A DNA stretch of 5,317 nt from Nitrospirota bacterium (GCA_021795275.1 JAJYPO010000161.1:1-5317), one strand, 5' to 3'. Numbered from the stretch's first letter, positions 1 through 5,317 are shown. Translations and numbers: made by a program. The notes: a model not told the origin generated them from the sequence alone.

Positions 1-405
1 CCAGAATGGATCACCCGAGAGGAGCAAGCCCATAAGGTCCAGGTCATCCAAACCGGACGAGGGGCCTTCAGATCTCGGACGTTCCCTGTCAGGTCAGGGC
101 CATTCCATTCCGGTGTTTCTGGAGAGGCTACAAAAAAAGGGAAGGTGGTGATTCTTGAACCCTATCCTCCCAGGATTCTTCTTTGCCAGAGAATGAAGGA
201 ACTCGATCTTTCTCGACGCCAGTCTGAAATCGTCCTCGAGGTCATGCGTGGAAAAACCAACAAGGAAATTTCTGAAAAGCTCCTGGTGACGATTCAGACG
301 GTGAAAGATCATATCCACGACATCTTCAGACATCTGAATGTGCGAAACAGGTCCGAACTGATTCTTCGGGTGATGGGGGATATCCCCTTTTCCGACAATA
401 TCTAG
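1..405 (+). CDS. LuxR-family transcriptional regulator, C-terminal part (5' end outside window)
   Basis: The reading frame is open from base 1 to the TAG at 403-405, giving 134 visible residues with no start, so the gene begins upstream of the window. Residues about 70-121 form a LuxR/FixJ-type helix-turn-helix (GerE family). It opens with LSRRQSEIV, continues with GKTNKEISEKL and the recognition-helix stretch TIQTVKDHIHDIF, and ends with the typical HLNVRNRSELI. The family binds DNA, usually as a dimer, to activate or repress promoters. Residues 1-60 do not look like the end of a receiver domain. The run GKVVILEPYPPR just before the linker resembles the last strand of a PAS- or GAF-like sensor, but that is inference. 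An internal GTG at 145 could head a short version, but coding sequence clearly continues upstream of it. A long hairpin follows six bases after the stop. The signal sensed and the targets cannot be told from this sequence. Confidence 0.88.
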   Translation, partial: PEWITREEQAHKVQVIQTGRGAFRSRTFPVRSGPFHSGVSGEATKKGKVVILEPYPPRILLCQRMKELDLSRRQSEIVLEVMRGKTNKEISEKLLVTIQTVKDHIHDIFRHLNVRNRSELILRVMGDIPFSDNI

Positions 406-410
406 TCTTT

Positions 411-462
411 CGGGAAAGAGCCGGGATTTCTTATTGAATAAGAGAGTCCCAGGTCTTTCCCG
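411..462 (+). terminator. Long imperfect hairpin after the LuxR-type gene, probable transcription terminator
   Basis: CGGGAAAGA (411-419) pairs perfectly with TCTTTCCCG (454-462). Inside this, CC and GGGA (421-426) pair with TCCC and GG (447-453) across single-base bulges. TCTTAT (429-434) then pairs with ATAAGA (438-443) around a TGA loop. This makes about 21 base pairs in total, starting six bases after the stop codon. No proper T-run follows (the next bases are CTTCTCCG), so termination may be weak or of another kind. The outer left arm can alternatively pair with TCTTTC at 406-411. Confidence 0.5.
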
Positions 463-668
463 CTTCTCCGAGCATCCCAAGTAAAGGTTTTATATATTTT
501 ATATTTCATGACCAGTTTTATTGTTAATTCCTCATTTCCTACTAAAGTTCTCAAAACTCCTACTTTAAGCCGATTGAAGCGCTTACCCCTTTAATTAAAG
601 AATACCGTTCGATCTTGCCCTGTTTCCGGAATGGGGTGTCGGCCTCTTTCGCCCTCATGGAATGCGGG
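463..668. other. AT-rich intergenic stretch with small palindromes
   Basis: No convincing coding sequence is seen between the regulator and the gene at 735. Bases 486-550 are strongly AT-rich. Two perfect palindromes, AAGCGCTT (577-584) and CTTTAATTAAAG (589-600), lie upstream of the candidate promoter at 669. CTTTAA also occurs at 563-568 in the same orientation as the left half of the second palindrome, 26 bases away. These could be operator half-sites or simply chance in AT-rich DNA. Confidence 0.35.
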
Positions 669-697
669 TTGACCCACATCGCTCAAAGATGAATAAG
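669..697 (+). promoter_or_regulatory. Candidate sigma70-type promoter for the gene at 735
   Basis: TTGACC (669-674, five of six to the -35 consensus) is followed after 17 bases by AATAAG (692-697, four of six to the -10 consensus but lacking the conserved final T). Transcription would start near 704, giving a leader of about 30 bases. The -10 box is mediocre. TTGAAG at 574-579 with AAGAAT at 598-603 (18-base spacer) is a weaker alternative. Confidence 0.35.
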
Positions 698-725
698 AAA
701 GCTTTTTCACCACGTACAAGCAATC

Positions 726-730
726 GGAGG
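726..730 (+). promoter_or_regulatory. Ribosome binding site for the outer-membrane protein gene at 735
   Basis: GGAGG lies only four bases before ATG 735 and 13 bases before the in-frame ATG at 744. The first is short and the second long relative to usual spacing, so either could be the true start. Both leave a working signal peptide. Confidence 0.6.
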
Positions 731-734
731 AAAC

Positions 735-1841
735 ATGGGACAGATGAGGTGGCATATTTCCCTGATCCTGGGGCTGGCTATTTTCTTTTCCCTGGAGCCG
801 GGAACGGCGAATGCGGGATCGCTTACTCCAGCCCAGCAGATTCTCAGGCTTCCTCACCCTTTTTACCAGGGAGCCTCGGTTCTGGGAATGGGGGGAGCAG
901 CCGTCGCCACGGCGAATGATGAAAACGCGGTTTTCTACAATCCCGCCGGTCTGGACAACATCACTCAATGGTCTTTCCATCTTGTGAATGTCGAAGCCCA
1001 GGCCAGCACCTCACTTCCCTCCGAAATTCAGACTATTGCCGGGACGAACCAGAACGCCACTGACATTGTCAACGCCCTCAATACACTGAACGGAATTCCA
1101 AACTATGTGGGACTTTCCGACTATTCAAACTTCACCATGCACGATTTCGCGGTCGGCCTTGTCGGAAGCGGCCAGCTGGCCATTGATCCGGCAAACCCGG
1201 CCACCCAGAACAACCTGGGAAACGCCGCGGCATTAGGGGATGCGGGTCTCGTCCTGGGTCTGGCCCACGGATTTCTCGACCATTCCCTTCAGGTCGGCAT
1301 CTCCGCCTTCGTCATGCAGCAGTACTTTGGCCAGATTCCCCAGGCGCAGATCCCGGGGGGATCGCCTTCGAACATCAATCTTTCAAAACAGCTGGTATCG
1401 GGAACCGGAATCGGCGTTGCTGTGAACGGTGGGGCCATCTACCATCTCGATCTTCCCCTCAATCCCACGATCGGATTTTCCGGCTGGAACATCGGTACGG
1501 CCGGTTTCGGGAACGGGGGAACTCTTCCGGAAATGTTTAACGGCGGAGTGGGAATCTCGCCCGATATCGGCTTTGGCACCCTGACCGTCGATGCAGACTA
1601 TGACGATCTCTTCAACCAGACAGGCTGGGGGGCTCAGGACCATATCTATGCTGGGGTCAAATATATGTTCCCGGCCATTCTTGGGCTCTCGGCAGGGCTT
1701 TATTCCGGATATCCGGCGGCCGGTCTGACTCTGGACTTCAAGCTGCTCCGGATCGACGGGGCCTATTACACCCAGAATGGGTATGGCCCCTTCCCTGCGG
1801 ACCATATTGTCGCCCTCCAGGTCGGTCTAGGGTGGGACTGA
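735..1841 (+). CDS. Outer-membrane beta-barrel protein, PorV/FadL (OmpP1)-like
   Basis: The product has 368 residues. A signal peptide covers residues 1-27: a hydrophobic core around ISLILGLAIFF, then cleavage after TANA. The diagnostic region is residues 46-73, which includes GASVLGMGGAAVATANDE and then AVFYNPAGL. This matches the N-terminal hallmark (roughly G-LGMGGA-VA-ADD-A-FYNPAGL) shared by PorV, FadL/OmpP1-type and TraF-like outer-membrane proteins. The rest alternates Gly/aromatic-rich segments, for example GVGISPDIGFGTLTVDADYD and IYAGVKYMFPAILGLSAGLY, as expected for amphipathic strands of a barrel of roughly 14 strands. It ends ALQVGLGWD, so the last residue is Asp, not the aromatic residue common at the barrel end. 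Family members carry hydrophobic substrates or act as barrels in secretion or surface attachment; the substrate here is unknown. It appears to be a single-gene unit, with structured non-coding DNA after it. The alternative start ATG 744 would remove three residues. Confidence 0.8.
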   Translation: MGQMRWHISLILGLAIFFSLEPGTANAGSLTPAQQILRLPHPFYQGASVLGMGGAAVATANDENAVFYNPAGLDNITQWSFHLVNVEAQASTSLPSEIQTIAGTNQNATDIVNALNTLNGIPNYVGLSDYSNFTMHDFAVGLVGSGQLAIDPANPATQNNLGNAAALGDAGLVLGLAHGFLDHSLQVGISAFVMQQYFGQIPQAQIPGGSPSNINLSKQLVSGTGIGVAVNGGAIYHLDLPLNPTIGFSGWNIGTAGFGNGGTLPEMFNGGVGISPDIGFGTLTVDADYDDLFNQTGWGAQDHIYAGVKYMFPAILGLSAGLYSGYPAAGLTLDFKLLRIDGAYYTQNGYGPFPADHIVALQVGLGWD

Positions 1842-1857
1842 ACGTCCGGTGAGCACA

Positions 1858-1891
1858 TTCATCCCAGGATTCCAAAGTGGACGGGGATGAA
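1858..1891 (+). terminator. Hairpin 16 bases after the barrel gene, possible terminator
   Basis: TTCATCCC (1858-1865) pairs perfectly with GGGATGAA (1884-1891), and inside it TCC (1871-1873) can pair with GGA (1879-1881). The stem is followed by AAGGTTTTCCTGATTTT, a T-rich but interrupted tail. It could end the transcript of the upstream gene, but it is not a textbook Rho-independent terminator. Confidence 0.4.
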
Positions 1892-1912
1892 AAGGTTTTC
1901 CTGATTTTGCAA

Positions 1913-1939
1913 GCCTCCCAAGCTTTCCTGGCGGGAGGC
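1913..1939 (+). repeat. Inverted repeat in the intergenic leader (second hairpin)
   Basis: GCCTCCC (1913-1919) is the exact reverse complement of GGGAGGC (1933-1939), with a 13-base loop. There is no T-run after it. It lies between the first hairpin and a third one at 1946-1966. Confidence 0.5.
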
Positions 1940-1945
1940 GCCACT

Positions 1946-1966
1946 GACGGGATTTTGATTCCCGTC
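1946..1966 (+). repeat. Inverted repeat just upstream of the lipoprotein RBS (third hairpin)
   Basis: GACGGGA (1946-1952) is the exact reverse complement of TCCCGTC (1960-1966), with a seven-base loop. The stem ends 12 bases before the GGAGG of the next gene. CCCGTCC (1961-1967) can instead pair with GGACGGG (1879-1885), so this hairpin has a possible competing fold. Confidence 0.5.
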
Positions 1967-1978
1967 CATATCAACACC

Positions 1979-1983
1979 GGAGG
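1979..1983 (+). promoter_or_regulatory. Ribosome binding site of the lipoprotein gene
   Basis: GGAGG lies six bases before ATG 1990, a near-ideal spacing that fixes the start. No convincing -35/-10 pair was found in the 148 bases upstream, so the transcript may enter by read-through. Confidence 0.75.
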
Positions 1984-1989
1984 AAACAG

Positions 1990-2556
1990 ATGAGAAAGAC
2001 CCTGCTTCACTCTCTCCTTTTCGGATCCTTGTGTCTCATCCTGGCCGCCTGTTCCTCTGCGACTCCCTACAACGGAGCCTTCCGGGACATGAATGGATCC
2101 TCGGGGAACGGAAAGCTCGTCTCCTTCCCTGAAGCAGAAGCCTTCAACGCCGCTAAAGAGGCCCTCGTTTCCCATGGTTTCCTCATCGACGCAGGCCAGA
2201 CAAACCTTGATAACGGGCTCATCCTTGCGAACAGGAAGATGCAGGATGCCTCCGATTCGGAGGTCAGCTACGAAATCACTGCAACGGTCAATCTTCTTCC
2301 CAAGGACGCCAATTCCACCTTCGTTGCCCTGTCGGCCAACGAGAAGAAAATCCGCTATCAGAAGGAGCGGATCTGGTGGCACCTTCTCTGGATCATTCCT
2401 CTTTTTCCGGTCGGAACGGAATACCATACAGTCGAACGGCCTGAAAATACGGTGACCGACCAATCCTTCTACAACGATTTCTTTACATCCCTTGATCAGA
2501 CCTTGAGGGCAATTTCCCATCCCGTGAAAAAGGGAGCAGCCGGAGCCGTCCGATGA
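1990..2556 (+). CDS. Uncharacterised lipoprotein
   Basis: The product has 188 residues. It starts MRKTLLHSLLFGSLCLILAAC: a charged n-region, a hydrophobic core, and the lipobox LAAC with the acylated cysteine at position 21. The mature protein should therefore be anchored in a membrane. The residue after Cys is Ser, not Asp, which under the E. coli Lol rule favours the outer membrane. Residues about 50-80 (AFNAAKEALVSHGFLI, then NGLILANRK) show the helix-strand pattern of small BamC-like or DUF2242-like lipoprotein domains; this is similarity of style only. An odd feature is the hydrophobic, Trp-rich run IWWHLLWIIPLFPVG at residues 128-142 in the mature part, flanked by charged sequence. The stop overlaps the start of the next gene (ATGA, 2553-2556), implying an operon and coupled translation with the Sel1 protein. 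I do not recognise a specific function. Confidence 0.82.
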   Translation: MRKTLLHSLLFGSLCLILAACSSATPYNGAFRDMNGSSGNGKLVSFPEAEAFNAAKEALVSHGFLIDAGQTNLDNGLILANRKMQDASDSEVSYEITATVNLLPKDANSTFVALSANEKKIRYQKERIWWHLLWIIPLFPVGTEYHTVERPENTVTDQSFYNDFFTSLDQTLRAISHPVKKGAAGAVR

Positions 2557-3293
2557 AACGACCTACCCTGATCGTCCTGTTGGTGTCACTTGGAGTGTTC
2601 TTGTTCCCCACAACTTCCCGGGCTGACATGGACAAAAATGAGGCCATTCATCTCAAGGAGCAGTCCCTCAAAAGAAATCGTCTCGATCTCTATGACCTTC
2701 GTTCAGCCGCCCATGGAGGGGACCTCTGGGCAGAAAACGAGTATGGGATCTTTCTCGTCCAGTCGGGCAAGGACAGCGCCAGAGGACTTGTCTGGATCAG
2801 AAAGGCCGCAAAGCACGGACTGCCCGTTGCCCAGCGGAACATGGGGTCATTTTACGCAAGAGGCTTGGTCGTGAGGCAAAACTTTTCCCAGGCAGCTACA
2901 TGGTTTCGCCCCGCTGCCCTGGCTGGGGACTGGAAAGCCCAGTACTATCTCGGAATCATGTATGACCGGGGGTGGGGGGTGACAAAGGATCCCCTCCAGG
3001 CCCTCACATGGTTCAGAAAGAGCGTCCTTCATGGAGATCCGGCTCCGGCATATGAAATCGGGCGTTTTTACCGCGAGGGAAGGGGGGGTAACCAGGATAA
3101 CCTGAAGGCCATCAAATGGTTCAGGGAGGCGGCGACCAAGGACTACGCCCCTGCGGAAAAGGCCCTGGCCACAGCCTATACCCGTGGCGAGGGGGTTCCA
3201 AAAGATCCCGCCCTGGCACAAAAATGGTTTCAAAAGTCTCTGCGTGTCAAAAACGGCGCGGGTGAGTTCCTGGTCGGATGGGATATCGACTGA
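2553..3293 (+). CDS. Exported Sel1-repeat (SLR) protein
   Basis: The product has 246 residues. A signal peptide covers residues 1-24 (core LIVLLVSLGVFLF, cleavage after SRA), so the protein is expected in the periplasm. Residues about 57-232 hold five Sel1-like repeats of about 36 residues: 57-90 (degenerate), 91-125, 126-161, 162-197 and 198-232. The repeat signature shows as AQYYLGIMYDRGWGVTKD with ALTWFRKS, and GEGVPKDPALAQKWFQKS. Sel1 repeats fold as paired alpha-helices related to TPRs and act as protein-protein scaffolds; no catalytic residues are expected or seen. The start overlaps the lipoprotein stop in an ATGA. GGAG at 2542-2545, seven bases upstream inside the lipoprotein gene, serves as ribosome binding site. 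The overlap suggests fixed co-production and perhaps a physical partnership with the lipoprotein, which is inference. The C-terminal 14 residues after the last repeat are a short tail. Confidence 0.9.
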   Translation: MKRPTLIVLLVSLGVFLFPTTSRADMDKNEAIHLKEQSLKRNRLDLYDLRSAAHGGDLWAENEYGIFLVQSGKDSARGLVWIRKAAKHGLPVAQRNMGSFYARGLVVRQNFSQAATWFRPAALAGDWKAQYYLGIMYDRGWGVTKDPLQALTWFRKSVLHGDPAPAYEIGRFYREGRGGNQDNLKAIKWFREAATKDYAPAEKALATAYTRGEGVPKDPALAQKWFQKSLRVKNGAGEFLVGWDID

Positions 3294-3358
3294 TCCTAAG
3301 GGAAAGTCCCCGGAAGACTCTGCCAGTGAAAAGGTGAAAATTCAGAAGATCGATGGGA

Positions 3359-3407
3359 GGGGGATCCTCTGCATTCCGGAGGATTCCCCCTTTACATATA
3401 ATTTTTT
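3359..3407 (+). terminator. Rho-independent terminator after the Sel1 gene
   Basis: GGGGGATCCTC (3359-3369) pairs with GAGGATTCCCCC (3379-3390), an 11-pair stem with one bulged T and a nine-base loop. TTT follows at once, then an AT-rich stretch and six Ts (3402-3407). It lies 65 bases after the stop at 3293 and separates the lipoprotein/Sel1 unit from the next promoter. Confidence 0.75.
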
Positions 3408-3508
3408 ATCCTGCCACGCCAATCCTTGATCCATCCTTATTTTTCTTTTTCTCCCGTCTGTTTTCTGATTCTGCCGGTTTTCCCGACCCTTTTTCTGAGC
3501 CGTGTGAA

Positions 3509-3537
3509 TTGACGAGAATGCGGCTAGGTGCTAGATT
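3509..3537 (+). promoter_or_regulatory. Sigma70-type promoter with extended -10 for the barrel/TolC operon
   Basis: TTGACG (3509-3514, five of six) is followed by a 17-base spacer and TAGATT (3532-3537, four of six). TGC immediately precedes the -10 box, an extended -10 motif. Transcription should begin near 3544. This placement means the in-frame ATG at 3518 lies inside the promoter and cannot be the start codon of the gene made from this transcript. Confidence 0.65.
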
Positions 3538-3602
3538 CATCGTTAATTGGTCAATCAGTCAACCGGCTTTCGAGAGGGCCGGACGACCCGGGGAAACGAA
3601 GC

Positions 3603-3608
3603 GAGGGA
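3603..3608 (+). promoter_or_regulatory. Ribosome binding site that decides the GTG 3617 start
   Basis: GAGGGA lies eight bases before GTG 3617. The other in-frame candidates downstream of the promoter, such as TTG 3698, have no comparable site. Confidence 0.55.
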
Positions 3609-3616
3609 CTGTCCTG

Positions 3617-4411
3617 GTGGAAATCTATGACAATACACGACCTCCTGAGGACCCTCGTTCGGCATCTGTCTCTGGTCGCCGGGCATCCTGTAATCGCTTG
3701 CTGGTCTCTCAGGGCATCCTTTTCCTGATTTGCCTGATCCTGCTGGCTTCATCTTGCCCTTTGGTTCCAGGGGAGGCTTTCGGGGCACAGCCGACCCCAT
3801 CAACATCGTCCATTCCCTCCCCTTCGCCCACTCCAGTGCAGGACAATCAGGTCGACGGTGTTTCGGAACCCTACGCATCCGAGACAGGAAAGTTCGGAGT
3901 TTCAATCATGGTCCAGTATAATGTTCTCCAGACTCCCGCTCCCATCAATCTTTTCCAGAACGGGGTGGGTGGAGGCGGCGAATTGTCGTATGGAGTCTCC
4001 CGGGGAATCCGTCTGCTGGGTGGACTCGGCTATCTCATCAACACCCCCCATGTGGCGCCCCCGCTCCACTCCGGAGGTATCACCGGAGCCGGACCCTCCA
4101 ACCAGTATCTTCAGGCCTATCTCGGAGCCCAGCTCGAACTGACACGGTGGATTCCCCAGATGATCCGGTATCAGCCCTGGTTCCCCTACCTTCGGGTCGA
4201 TACAGGGGGAGTTTTTCCCAGCATAAGCGATGCGGGTTCCCAGACGGGTCATCCCAATGGACTTCTTGAAGATATCGGGGTGGGGATCGAAGGTCGTCCT
4301 CGGGCCATTCCCATGGCCTTTTTTGGGGAAGTCCGTTCCCAATGGCTTTTTCTGGGATCTCAGGTGATCACAGTTGTTCCGATTCTGGCGGGAACAACCT
4401 TCTATTTCTGA
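3617..4411 (+). CDS. Outer-membrane beta-barrel protein of unknown function
   Basis: From GTG 3617 the product has 264 residues. The frame stays open upstream to an ATG at 3353, but that lies in the upstream terminator region and ATG 3518 lies in the promoter. GTG 3617 has a good ribosome binding site. The N-terminus is long for a signal peptide: about 33 residues with Arg21, Arg22 and Arg27, then the hydrophobic core ILFLICLILLASS, with likely cleavage after EAFG (residue 56). A Pro/Ser/Thr-rich linker follows (about 58-74). Residues about 82-264 alternate Gly, aromatic and polar residues as in a small beta-barrel of perhaps eight strands: KFGVSIMVQYNV, GGELSYGVSRGIRLLGGLGY, YLQAYLGAQLELT, FPYLRVDTGGVF. 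The protein ends TTFYF, a terminal Phe as recognised by the BAM machinery. The cysteine in LLASSC is a poor lipobox. It is followed 12 bases later by a TolC-family gene, suggesting a role in the same export system. No family is recognised beyond barrel features. Confidence 0.72.
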   Translation: MEIYDNTRPPEDPRSASVSGRRASCNRLLVSQGILFLICLILLASSCPLVPGEAFGAQPTPSTSSIPSPSPTPVQDNQVDGVSEPYASETGKFGVSIMVQYNVLQTPAPINLFQNGVGGGGELSYGVSRGIRLLGGLGYLINTPHVAPPLHSGGITGAGPSNQYLQAYLGAQLELTRWIPQMIRYQPWFPYLRVDTGGVFPSISDAGSQTGHPNGLLEDIGVGIEGRPRAIPMAFFGEVRSQWLFLGSQVITVVPILAGTTFYF

Positions 4412-4423
4412 TCGAAAAGGAAG

Positions 4424-5317
4424 ATGATACCAAAGCCTCCAATTTCGAGGATGACCGGAAGTGACAGGATCCCAGGAATTTTCAAATCCCTTTTCCTGGG
4501 AACAGCTCTCTTTCTGTTTGTTTTTGGTCTGTGGGATCGCTCAGCCCTGGGAGACCAGACGGGCAGTGGCTCCGATAGCGGGACATATCTCCTTGCCCCC
4601 AGTCAAGAAAGTGCCGTTCGGATTCCCTCCCATCTGACGCTCCTTCAAGCCATGGATATCACGATCGACCATCATCCCCAGTACCGGCAGATGATCCACA
4701 CCGCCCAGGCCAACAAGGAGATCATCGGGGAGGCCCTCTCAAACTATATGCCCCACCTTTCCGCTGGGGCAGGTTACAACTACGAAACCGGGAACTTCGT
4801 GATCTCCCCGGGGATCCCCCAATCCTTTTACGTTGTGCTTCCCTCGAACTCCAACCAGGCCTACAATTTTTATCAGGCTTCCTTCAATCTGACCCAGACG
4901 ATCTTCACCTTTGGACAGAGGATCACCCAGGTCCGGCAGGCGAAATATGCCTACAAATCCTCTCAGGATCAGGCTCGCTGGACGCTTCTCAACCTTCTTT
5001 CCAGTGTCGAAACGGCTTACGATACCCTGGCCCAGGATCTGCTTCTCGTCGATGCCGCCCAAAAAACCGTCGACGACTACAAGGCCCAGCTCCAGGTTGC
5101 CCAGGCGGAATACCAGATCGGCATGGCTGCCAAGTTTGACGTTTTAAATGCCCGGGTCAATCTCTCAAACGCCCAACTCAACCTGATCACCGCACGAAAC
5201 AATGTTTCGACGGCCAGGGTCGCACTGAACAACGCCATGGGGATCGAGTCCAATGTCTCCTACACTGTCGACACCGACCTGACCTATACACCCTTTTCTG
5301 CCGACTATCAAAAGCTC
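4424..5317 (+). CDS. TolC-family outer-membrane factor, N-terminal part (3' end outside window)
   Basis: The frame is open from ATG 4424 to the window end, giving 298 residues of a family that is usually about 420-490 long. A hydrophobic signal core (FKSLFLGTALFLFVFGLW, residues 20-37) precedes cleavage near SALG (43). The family pattern is clear: SHLTLLQAMDITIDHHPQYR (first helix), EALSNYMPHLSAGAGYNYE (the P-L-AG-Y strand), FNLTQTIFTFGQ (equatorial strand), a long helical stretch rich in Ala and Gln, and FDVLNARVNLSNAQLNLI followed by VALNNAMGIE, which closes the first of the two structural repeats. TolC trimers form the outer-membrane and periplasmic channel for RND/ABC efflux or type I secretion. 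The start is uncertain: AAGGA is only two bases before ATG 4424, and ATG 4451 has GAGG directly adjacent. Both leave the signal peptide intact. The 12-base gap to the barrel gene implies co-transcription. Confidence 0.9.
   Translation, partial: MIPKPPISRMTGSDRIPGIFKSLFLGTALFLFVFGLWDRSALGDQTGSGSDSGTYLLAPSQESAVRIPSHLTLLQAMDITIDHHPQYRQMIHTAQANKEIIGEALSNYMPHLSAGAGYNYETGNFVISPGIPQSFYVVLPSNSNQAYNFYQASFNLTQTIFTFGQRITQVRQAKYAYKSSQDQARWTLLNLLSSVETAYDTLAQDLLLVDAAQKTVDDYKAQLQVAQAEYQIGMAAKFDVLNARVNLSNAQLNLITARNNVSTARVALNNAMGIESNVSYTVDTDLTYTPFSADYQKL

Noticed and set aside
94..480. 128-codon open frame on the - strand, just downstream of the - strand promoter-like boxes
   Set aside because: It lies antisense to the well-supported LuxR-type helix-turn-helix and runs through the hairpin at 411-462. 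Its translation shows no recognisable domain, and no ribosome binding site precedes its start.
1738..2520. 260-codon open frame on the - strand
   Set aside because: It is antisense to the end of the barrel gene, the hairpin leader and the lipoprotein gene. The + strand frames have signal peptides, ribosome binding sites and family motifs; this one has none.
3300..3310. Small hairpin GGGA/TCCC right after the Sel1 stop codon
   Set aside because: It is only four base pairs with a three-base loop. The strong terminator at 3359-3407 explains the end of the transcript.
3563..3582. CCGGC/GCCGG inverted repeat in the 5' leader of the barrel gene
   Set aside because: Five pairs with a ten-base loop in GC-rich sequence is close to chance expectation, and it does not cover the ribosome binding site.
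3627..3728. Short + strand frame of 33 codons (ATG 3627) in a different frame from the barrel gene, with GGTGGA before it
   Set aside because: It could be taken as an upstream peptide or a sign of a frameshift. However, the barrel frame already has a complete signal peptide and a better-spaced start at 3617, and the 33-residue product has no recognisable feature.

Overview
The window is a stretch of bacterial chromosome from a diderm (Gram-negative-type) organism. The evidence is a lipoprotein with a classic lipobox, two outer-membrane beta-barrel proteins and a TolC-family outer-membrane factor. Base composition is moderate (by eye a little above 50% GC) and uniform in the genes, dropping only in the intergenic spaces. 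I see no RNA gene, insertion sequence, CRISPR array or other sign of recent transfer. A Nitrospirota-like organism such as Leptospirillum would fit the overall look, but that is an unverified impression.

Layout, all genes on the + strand. (1) Bases 1-405 are the 3' end of a LuxR/FixJ-type DNA-binding regulator, cut by the window edge. It is followed by a long imperfect hairpin (411-462). (2) A 329-base gap, AT-rich in the middle, carries short palindromes and a candidate promoter. (3) 735-1841 encodes an outer-membrane beta-barrel protein of the PorV/FadL-like kind. (4) A 148-base gap holds three consecutive inverted repeats, some of which can also pair with each other. (5) 1990-2556 (lipoprotein) and 2553-3293 (secreted Sel1-repeat protein) overlap by four bases and are probably translationally coupled. 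(6) A Rho-independent terminator at 3359-3407 closes that unit. (7) A good sigma70-type promoter (3509-3537) starts a second transcription unit: a beta-barrel protein (best start GTG 3617, end 4411), then, 12 bases later, a TolC-family outer-membrane factor (4424 onward) that runs off the window.

How the genes may work together: every complete gene encodes an exported envelope protein. The TolC homologue and the preceding barrel look like the start of an efflux or type I export operon whose inner-membrane and adaptor genes would lie beyond 5317. The lipoprotein and Sel1 protein form a second envelope pair of unknown role. The LuxR-type regulator could control its downstream neighbours, but the sequence does not prove it. 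No clearly new biological system is visible. The most unusual items are the two structured non-coding leaders (406-462 and 1842-1989) and the uncharacterised lipoprotein/Sel1 pair.
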